From: Exiguobacterium acetylicum
GTDB taxonomy: Bacteria > Bacillota > Bacilli > Exiguobacteriales > Exiguobacteriaceae
DNA: 64,000 nucleotides
Assembly (NCBI RefSeq): GCF_019890935.1
Contig: NZ_CP082333.1
Location: 1,328,001 to 1,392,000, forward strand
Reading direction: 5' to 3'
Below the pieces are notes generated by a model. That model did not search any database. It had not been told where the DNA came from and saw nothing but the letters and a program-made list of their open reading frames with translations. Each line of letters starts with the position of its first letter. Positions within the stretch are counted from its first letter, which is position 1. Positions 58,832 through 64,000 of this stretch are shown in pieces. Both the position numbers and the translations under genes were made by a program.

Positions 58832-59236
58832 GAGATACACGAAAGACCACCTGAAGTTAGTCGATTCAGAATGAAGACAAAGTGTAATTTTTCTCTAATT
58901 GAGAAAGATTGCGCTTTTTCGTTCATCTCGAATCATTTTCCAGGGTCAATCTTCTCGCGGCTACTCCTGCTTGTTTTTCTCTAGAAGGCGATTTTGAGCG
59001 AAAAAACTTTTGTGATACCTTTTCTCAATTCATCCAAATCAAACGAGAAATTGATGATTTTGTTCCATAATTTGCTTGGGTAGAACGTAATTGTCTCCTC
59101 GTTAAAAATAGGATAAATCTTTTTTTAGTTGAATTGGTAAAAAATAAATGTAATTATATAAATATAGTAAAATAAAATTGTGTTACTTCTATAAAAGTAA
59201 AATAAAGTATGAAGAATTGAGAGGTGATACAGAAAG
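58832..59236. other. AT-rich intergenic spacer with one terminator
   Basis: No gene seen. A 16 bp hairpin with three G-T pairs and a TTTTTC tail lies at 58880-58919 and terminates the upstream gene. The rest is very AT-rich, with a likely promoter region near 59150-59200 for the next small gene; boxes there are too degenerate to assign. Confidence 0.6.
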
Positions 59237-59434
59237 ATGAAAAATCAAATTTTAGAAAGTATTTTCGCAGCAATGTTTTTTCTTATTTTTCTAATGTTTT
59301 TTGAAGGAATGCCGAAGTCGACGGATACATGGGTCGAATATGGAATAAAGTCTGTGGCAATTGCTGTCATTTTCCTAATAACGGAAGGTATTTTTTCTAA
59401 AAAATCTCTCAAAAAAAGCACATCAAATCAATAA
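59237..59434 (+). CDS. Small two-helix membrane protein
   Basis: 65 aa, ATG at 59237 after GAGAGGTG. Two hydrophobic segments (about 8-25 and 37-52) flank a short external-looking loop (GMPKSTDTWVEYG), and the tail is basic (KKSLKKS). No family recognised. AT-rich. Its terminator is at 59473-59508. Confidence 0.5.
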   Translation: MKNQILESIFAAMFFLIFLMFFEGMPKSTDTWVEYGIKSVAIAVIFLITEGIFSKKSLKKSTSNQ

Positions 59435-59472
59435 AGTATTCAATTGTTCTAATGCTGAGTACACGATAGAAA

Positions 59473-59508
59473 CAAAGCCCACATGTGCGTCATAATGTGG
59501 GCTTTCTT
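59473..59508. terminator. Terminator hairpin
   Basis: AAAGCCCACAT and ATGTGGGCTTT pair around a 9-base loop. The remaining spacer to 59757 holds no recognised gene. Confidence 0.75.
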
Positions 59509-59757
59509 CAATGCAAAGTGATCGAGTGAAATATATTACGATATGACGGATCTATTATTTTCACGATGTTTATCTATGCTCTGATCATGATTATTTTTAT
59601 TTTATTCTAACGATCTCCCTAAAATCAATAAATGTCATGAGTGACGAACTGAACTTGGTACAAAAGACATCAGATATTCAAAGGCGTTTTAGCGCATGAC
59701 AACTGATTGTTGTTGTAAAATGAGGACAACGACGGAACAGGTAAGGGGCGAACGGAC

Positions 59758-60570
59758 ATGACGAAGCGATCGATCCAAGATGCTGCTTTTTTGGGCAAAC
59801 GAAAACAAGTAATGCGCTGCATCGAACGTGGTGACGATCTGAACGAACTGGATGAAGAAGGATTTGCGGCGCTTCATTGGGCGATTCAGGAAGGGTACCT
59901 ACGGATCGTCGAATTGTTGCTCGATCACGGGGCGGGTGTCAACCTTCCGAATCAGGACGGGATGTCACCATTGCATATTGCGCTTTATGATCAAAAGACC
60001 GACATTGCGTTACTTTTGATCAAGCGAGGCGCTCATCTTGATTTAGATGAACACGGATTCTCAGCGCTTCATTTAGTAGCGGGACGGGGCGGCAATAAAA
60101 AAGTCTTACGGAAACTAGCACAGAACGTCGAGTTGTTACATCAACGGACCGATGACGGGGAAGGTGTGACACCACTACATTATGCGGCGCAAGAAGGTAA
60201 GTCGAAAAAAGTCCAGCTATTACTGGAGGCAGGAGCAGAAGTCGATGCTGTCGGATTAGATGGATTCACGCCGCTGTATCTCGCAGTCGGAAATAATCAT
60301 CCGAAAGCGGTCAAAGTGCTTCTAAAGGCAGGAGCTGACATCGAAGCGGAAAACGTCGCGGATGGCGATACGGCAGTCCTCGCATTAGCGAGTGCTTACG
60401 GCTATGAACGGGTCGTCCGGTTATTGCTCTCTTATGGAGCCGATCCACTGCATCGAAATGAAGACGGACGGACAGCGCGTGATGCGGCACTGGATAATGA
60501 ACACCATCAGATTGCGGAGATATTGCGCCAAAAAGAGATTGATGCGTTGTCTGAGGAAGAGAATAAGTGA
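59758..60570 (+). CDS. Ankyrin-repeat protein
   Basis: 270 aa made almost wholly of about seven ankyrin repeats. The pattern GxTPLHxAxxxGxxxxVxxLLxxGAxxN recurs, for example EGFAALHWAIQEGYLRIVEL, DGMSPLHIALYDQK, HGFSALHLVAGRGG, GVTPLHYAAQEGKSKKVQLL and GFTPLYLAVGNNHPKAVKVL. Cytoplasmic, no signal peptide. Ankyrin proteins bind other proteins; the partner is unknown. ATG at 59758 after AAGGGG. Monocistronic. Confidence 0.93.
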   Translation: MTKRSIQDAAFLGKRKQVMRCIERGDDLNELDEEGFAALHWAIQEGYLRIVELLLDHGAGVNLPNQDGMSPLHIALYDQKTDIALLLIKRGAHLDLDEHGFSALHLVAGRGGNKKVLRKLAQNVELLHQRTDDGEGVTPLHYAAQEGKSKKVQLLLEAGAEVDAVGLDGFTPLYLAVGNNHPKAVKVLLKAGADIEAENVADGDTAVLALASAYGYERVVRLLLSYGADPLHRNEDGRTARDAALDNEHHQIAEILRQKEIDALSEEENK

Positions 60571-60581
60571 ACGATGGACGA

Positions 60582-60625
60582 CAAGACAGGAAACATCTGC
60601 GGATGCTTCCTGTCTTTAATTTTTT
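60582..60625 (+). terminator. Terminator after ankyrin gene
   Basis: AAGACAGGAAACATC pairs with ATGCTTCCTGTCTT with a small internal mismatch, followed by TAATTTTTT. Confidence 0.8.
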
Positions 60626-60700
60626 GAAGGATTTTCAAATTGCTTTGTCAAAATAGAGATTAAGAGAACACTTATTCGTTATAGAAGGGAAGGATGTATC

Positions 60701-61171
60701 GTGAACGCAATCGATTGGACGGTATGGAATTTAAACGAAGTGAGAAGAAGAAGCATCAAAGTCTGGCAGTCGATTCCTGAAGATAAATTGAACTGGAAAC
60801 CGGATGAGAACGCCATGACGTGTTTTGAGATGATCCGTCATGTGTTAGACAGCGAATATTATTATTTCTTAGCGTTACAGAATCGAGGCAGTCTACCGTC
60901 GTATGAGTCCCCGTTTGAAGGGCGCGACTTCGTATCAGTGCAAGAGGAACTAGACTTTGCGGAAGCCTATCGTGAGGAATTCATGGCATATGTCGAGCAA
61001 CTAACGGAATCAGATTTAGCGATCGTTGAGATTGATCGTTCGGAATCAGGATATGTGCGTTCGCTCGGTGATATGTTGTTACGAATTGCATATCACGAAG
61101 CAGTTCACACAGGACAGTTACTCGATTACTTAAGAACAGCAGATGTTAAGCGTGTACGGGTTTGGGATTAA
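60701..61171 (+). CDS. DinB-family metal-dependent four-helix protein
   Basis: 156 aa, GTG start at 60701 after GGGAAGGA. A four-helix bundle with the metal triad H47 (IRHVLDSE), H132 and H136 (YHEAVHTGQ), the classic DinB/YfiT arrangement. Such proteins are bacillithiol- or mycothiol-dependent transferases, or of unknown activity; DinB itself is induced by DNA damage. The family includes probable bacillithiol S-transferases, which fits a bacillithiol-using Bacillota. No operator for LexA was spotted. Confidence 0.88.
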   Translation: MNAIDWTVWNLNEVRRRSIKVWQSIPEDKLNWKPDENAMTCFEMIRHVLDSEYYYFLALQNRGSLPSYESPFEGRDFVSVQEELDFAEAYREEFMAYVEQLTESDLAIVEIDRSESGYVRSLGDMLLRIAYHEAVHTGQLLDYLRTADVKRVRVWD

Positions 61172-61232
61172 TGTTGGGAGATGAGAAAATAATATCTTTT
61201 TAATGAAGATAAAAATAAAGGAGTAAGATGGA

Positions 61233-61904
61233 ATGATCGGAATCAGCATCGCCACCACATGGGAGTTTGACGCGACACTTGCGTATTTTCATGTCTCGCC
61301 TGAAGAAAGAATCACCTATCCATATGGTGAATACTTCACGCGTGAGATGAATGGGAAGACACTTCTGTTTTACAGCACGGGCGTTCGAAAAGTAAATGGT
61401 ATCGGTGCGAATCAATATATGATTCTTCGCTTTTCATTGACGAAGGTCATCGTTGCCGGAACGTGTGCCGGGATTGACCCGAGATACGACGTACTTGACA
61501 TCTTCGTTCCGGATCGTGCCGTTCAATATGATTGCACGGTCAAAGAGATTGAACCACTGATCAAACCCTCGTTCGCCGTCGATCTCGATGTATCGAAGTA
61601 TGGTAACGACTTTCATCTCGGAACGATCGGAACAGCAGACCGTGCTGTCGTCATGTGGCGAGACTATATCGAACTGCGGGATAACGGATTGACGATTGCC
61701 GATACGGAAGCGGGGGCTATCGCGTACATCTGTCAGAAAAATGCAGTCGAATGTATCATCATCAAAGGCATCTCCGATTTTCCGACCGAAGAGAAAGAAG
61801 AAAATGCTGTCGAAGCAAACGTCGAACAGATGCGGATCTATATCGAAAATACGCCGAAAGTCATGACGAAAATTTTTTCTGATTATTTGATACGATTCAT
61901 ATAA
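61233..61904 (+). CDS. Nucleoside phosphorylase / MTA-SAH nucleosidase-like protein
   Basis: 223 aa, ATG at 61233 after AAAGGAG. PNP/UDP family fold: STGVRKVNGIGANQYM for the early loop, VIVAGTCAGIDP, ADTEAGAIAYICQ with the catalytic-region Asp/Glu, and IIIKGISDFP. The likely reaction is cleavage of an N-glycosidic bond of a purine nucleoside such as methylthioadenosine. The N-terminus differs from housekeeping MtnN (it lacks the GAMxxE start), so this is a divergent member of unknown substrate. Confidence 0.8.
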   Translation: MIGISIATTWEFDATLAYFHVSPEERITYPYGEYFTREMNGKTLLFYSTGVRKVNGIGANQYMILRFSLTKVIVAGTCAGIDPRYDVLDIFVPDRAVQYDCTVKEIEPLIKPSFAVDLDVSKYGNDFHLGTIGTADRAVVMWRDYIELRDNGLTIADTEAGAIAYICQKNAVECIIIKGISDFPTEEKEENAVEANVEQMRIYIENTPKVMTKIFSDYLIRFI

Positions 61905-61906
61905 AA

Positions 61907-61951
61907 AATGCAGATATCTCGTTCATCATCGAACGAAAAGTCTGCGTTTTC
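61907..61951 (+). terminator. Terminator after nucleosidase-like gene
   Basis: ATGCAGA and TCTGCGT arms with an inner CTCGTTC/GAACGA stem, followed by TTTTC. The spacer beyond, to 62143, shows no gene. Confidence 0.7.
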
Positions 61952-62143
61952 ACATGTAATGTTTTCGTTTGTACAGCTTATCCTCGATTCACGTCCACAT
62001 CTTCATCATCTTTTCTCGTAAATAGTTTGTTTAAGTACTTCAATAATGAACATTTAAAATGGAAATATATAATAGAAAATGAAATGGATTGATAAGATTC
62101 GGAATAAAACGACGTTCGTAAATCCGGGTGTACGGTTAACGAG

Positions 62144-62425
62144 CTATTTTGTTCCGCCACCTAATCCAACAAAGGTAATAAATATACCTACTGTGATGGC
62201 GGTAGCAAGTACGATGTTTTGATAAATACCAGTTGGAAAAAAATCAACGATGAAGAGTAGTAAAAATAGTGATGCGACAATTAGTCGTGCATCTCGTACG
62301 GAAGAATCTAATGTACGCCATTTGATGAAAAGTAAGATGTAAGCTAAAGGTGCAAATAAATAAGAAATAATAAAGAAGGGGATTCTTCTTAAATAATAAG
62401 GTACTTTTTCTTCCTTATCTTCCAT
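62144..62425 (-). CDS. Three-helix small membrane protein
   Basis: 93 aa from the ATG at 62425, with GGAG 8 nt upstream; the in-frame GTG three codons earlier overlaps that site. Charged start (EDKEEKVPYYLRR), helices at about 15-33, 46-62 and 68-88, glycine-rich end. No family recognised. AT-rich. The 62426-62734 spacer beyond it holds no gene, only the region upstream of the acyltransferase. Confidence 0.5.
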   Translation of the reverse strand: MEDKEEKVPYYLRRIPFFIISYLFAPLAYILLFIKWRTLDSSVRDARLIVASLFLLLFIVDFFPTGIYQNIVLATAITVGIFITFVGLGGGTK

Positions 62426-62734
62426 TATTATCACTCCAAAAACTCATTTTTTTGAATTAACTTTATAATACACCAATTAAAAGTCATGCAACGGATATTT
62501 GACGACTACTTATACCGGTTTCTAACGTAATCTTTCATCAGTGCACTTCTTTTACATATTTTCCAAGTTTCTTGCGGCAATATAGTTCAGTAGCATTGTA
62601 TTTTTTGAAATATGTTCTATCATAGTGAATGGAAACGTTTTCTTAAAATGGTGAGTACATACCGAACTGTACAAGAAATGCGCTGCAATCGTCAGGATTC
62701 GTAGGTGTAGAAGTAGATGGAGGGACATAGAAGC

Positions 62735-64000
62735 ATGCAGGAATGGAAAGTATCTGGTCATCCGGGTCAGAAACGGATTGATATTGAAAGCCGGTTTCGC
62801 CCGGAAATCGAAGGGCTACGCACGGTAGCTGCTTTACTCGTCGCAATCTATCATATTTGGTTCAATCGTGTCTCAGGAGGTGTCGATGTCTTCTTCGTCA
62901 TTTCGGGTTTTTTGATCACGACATCGATCATCTCGACGATCAACCGGACAGGGGAGTTCAAATTCCTGCCGTACGTGACAAAGTTGCTGAAACGACTCTT
63001 GCCATCCGTTTTGTTCATCTTAGGCGTCGTGTTAGTACTAAGCACATTTTTATTACCGGCATCGATTCTCGGGAAAACAATTCGTGAAGTCGTCGCCTCG
63101 ATGTTCTTTTATCAAAACTGGCAACTCGCCGTCTCGAGTACGGATTACTTGGACGCGACCCAGATGAAGTCACCCGTTGAACATTTTTGGGCGCTATCGA
63201 TCCAGTGGCAGTTTTATATGATTTGGTTCGTCTTATTCTCGTTCATCTTATGGCTGATGAACAAGTATCAGATCCGGTCGATTAAAGCCGTCCTCAACGG
63301 TCTGCTTGGCTTCTTGTTCGTCACGTCACTCGCGTACTCGATCTACCTGACAGAAGTCAATCAGCCGTGGGCGTATTTCATTACGCCGACGCGGGTCTGG
63401 GAATTTGCCTTAGGTAGTCTGTTATGTGTGAACTTATCGGCGATTCGTGTTCCGAAGTGGATAGCGACGATCATCGGCTGGGTGGGACTGATCGGCTTGC
63501 TAACGACTGGTGTTTTGTTTAACGTCTCGCAAATGTTCCCTGGCTATATCGCACTCTGGCCGATGACGTGCGCTTTGATGATCGTGTTATCAGGAACGCA
63601 AGAGACACGATTCGGATTAAAACGATTCCTCGGATCAAAGCCGATGGTCAAGCTCGGAGGGATTGCGTTCGGGATTTACCTTTGGCACTGGGTGTTGCTT
63701 GAGTTCTATCGCTACAATGTTCAACAAACGCCAGGTTTGCTCGTCGGTACACTGATTATCGTTGCATCGATCGGTTTATCCTACTTGATGACGGAATGGG
63801 TTGAGAAACCGATTCGCACTTCGACCGTCAATCGGACAGCGTTTAAGAAGCTAGGTGCACTGTTGACGGTCAACGTTTTGTTGATTGGATCCTTACTCGG
63901 ACTCGCTTATCTGGAAGAGCAAGAGCTGAAACAAGCTGTCAGCAAGAATAAGTATCCGGGTGCTTTAGCGATCGAACAGACACTGCCTGTACCGAAGCAA
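62735..64000 (+). CDS. Acyltransferase 3 family protein (OatA-like), cut by window end
   Basis: 422 codons visible, still open at 64000. ATG at 62735 after GGAGGG. Family start FRPEIEGLRTVAALLVAIYH is followed by GGVDVFFVISGFLIT, EHFWALSIQWQFYMIW and FGIYLWHWVLLEFYRY. About ten membrane helices are expected, as in O-acetyltransferases that move acetyl from the cytoplasm to extracellular sugars. OatA adds a C-terminal SGNH esterase domain after about residue 400, and the last visible residues (LEEQELKQAVSKNKYPGAL) are the start of such a linker. Peptidoglycan O-acetylation or another wall-polymer acylation is likely; which one needs the missing part. Confidence 0.9.
   Translation, partial: MQEWKVSGHPGQKRIDIESRFRPEIEGLRTVAALLVAIYHIWFNRVSGGVDVFFVISGFLITTSIISTINRTGEFKFLPYVTKLLKRLLPSVLFILGVVLVLSTFLLPASILGKTIREVVASMFFYQNWQLAVSSTDYLDATQMKSPVEHFWALSIQWQFYMIWFVLFSFILWLMNKYQIRSIKAVLNGLLGFLFVTSLAYSIYLTEVNQPWAYFITPTRVWEFALGSLLCVNLSAIRVPKWIATIIGWVGLIGLLTTGVLFNVSQMFPGYIALWPMTCALMIVLSGTQETRFGLKRFLGSKPMVKLGGIAFGIYLWHWVLLEFYRYNVQQTPGLLVGTLIIVASIGLSYLMTEWVEKPIRTSTVNRTAFKKLGALLTVNVLLIGSLLGLAYLEEQELKQAVSKNKYPGALAIEQTLPVPKQ

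Noticed and set aside
61978..62160. Minus-strand 60-codon frame after the small membrane gene
   Set aside because: It starts inside the end of the neighbouring gene at a GTG with no Shine-Dalgarno.
62630..62643. cre-like TGGAAACGTTTTCT upstream of the acyltransferase
   Set aside because: Two mismatches at conserved positions and no supporting promoter; probably chance in AT-rich DNA.
1..64000. CRISPR array, tRNA/rRNA genes, transposase or phage genes
   Set aside because: No regularly spaced direct repeats, no cloverleaf or rRNA sequence, and no transposase or phage protein motifs were seen on either strand.

Overview
The window looks like chromosomal DNA of a Gram-positive Bacillota of the order Bacillales. 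The best fit is Exiguobacterium, inferred from moderate GC (near 48% by eye) and these gene types together: class I lysyl-tRNA synthetase and long type-2 isoleucyl-tRNA synthetase, both behind T-box leaders; strong AGGAGG-type ribosome binding sites; Fur and CcpA style operators; teichoic-acid enzymes. The genus call is inference. No phage, IS element, CRISPR array, rRNA or tRNA gene was seen.

Layout. 0-6.6 kb: end of a TPR protein, an M20-type peptidase with an unusual N-terminal domain, two tandem CXXC mini-proteins, glutathione peroxidase, a DMT exporter and a SMI1/KNR4 protein. 6.6-13.3 kb: T-box plus class I LysRS, then a MurNAc recycling cluster (murQ-murP-mupG plus a coupled membrane protein), an 18-residue cationic peptide ORF and a DUF1349 protein. 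13.3-20.4 kb (minus strand): citrate synthase, a HAD phosphatase, and a YclNOPQ-type siderophore transporter with a flavoreductase behind a perfect Fur box. 20.7-26.2 kb: GAF-GGDEF cyclase and an AT-rich ascorbate-type PTS with its PRD regulator. 26.4-31.4 kb: a NikA/CntA-type metal or metallophore ABC importer with a Fur box just after its promoter. 31.4-37.4 kb: YxlEFG-type ABC exporter, cupin, a structured repeat, a kinase-like gene, a winged-helix regulator, and an AT-rich patch with a secreted BLIP-like protein and a gene remnant. 37.4-47.8 kb: SolA-like oxidase, chemoreceptor, DUF2188 protein, XRE regulator with membrane partner, T-box plus type-2 IleRS, a second SMI1 protein, nitrilase-family hydrolase. 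47.9-53.7 kb: VOC protein, Nudix, HAD plus LacI regulator, APH-like kinase, a broken P-loop kinase gene and the second copy of the repeat. 53.7-64 kb: teichoic-acid polymerase-like protein, GT4 glycosyltransferase, galU, small membrane proteins, ankyrin protein, DinB, nucleosidase and an OatA-like acyltransferase cut by the window end.

Themes. Cell-wall metabolism recurs (MurNAc salvage, glycerol-phosphate polymer synthesis and glucosylation, acyltransferase). Iron and metal supply is represented by two Fur-box importers. Two non-standard aminoacyl-tRNA synthetases are each sensed by a matching T-box (specifier AAA for Lys, ATC for Ile). The most novel-looking signal is a dispersed intergenic element at about 33.9 and 53.5 kb. 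Its two copies keep base pairing while changing sequence, which suggests a conserved structured RNA or a mobile miniature element.
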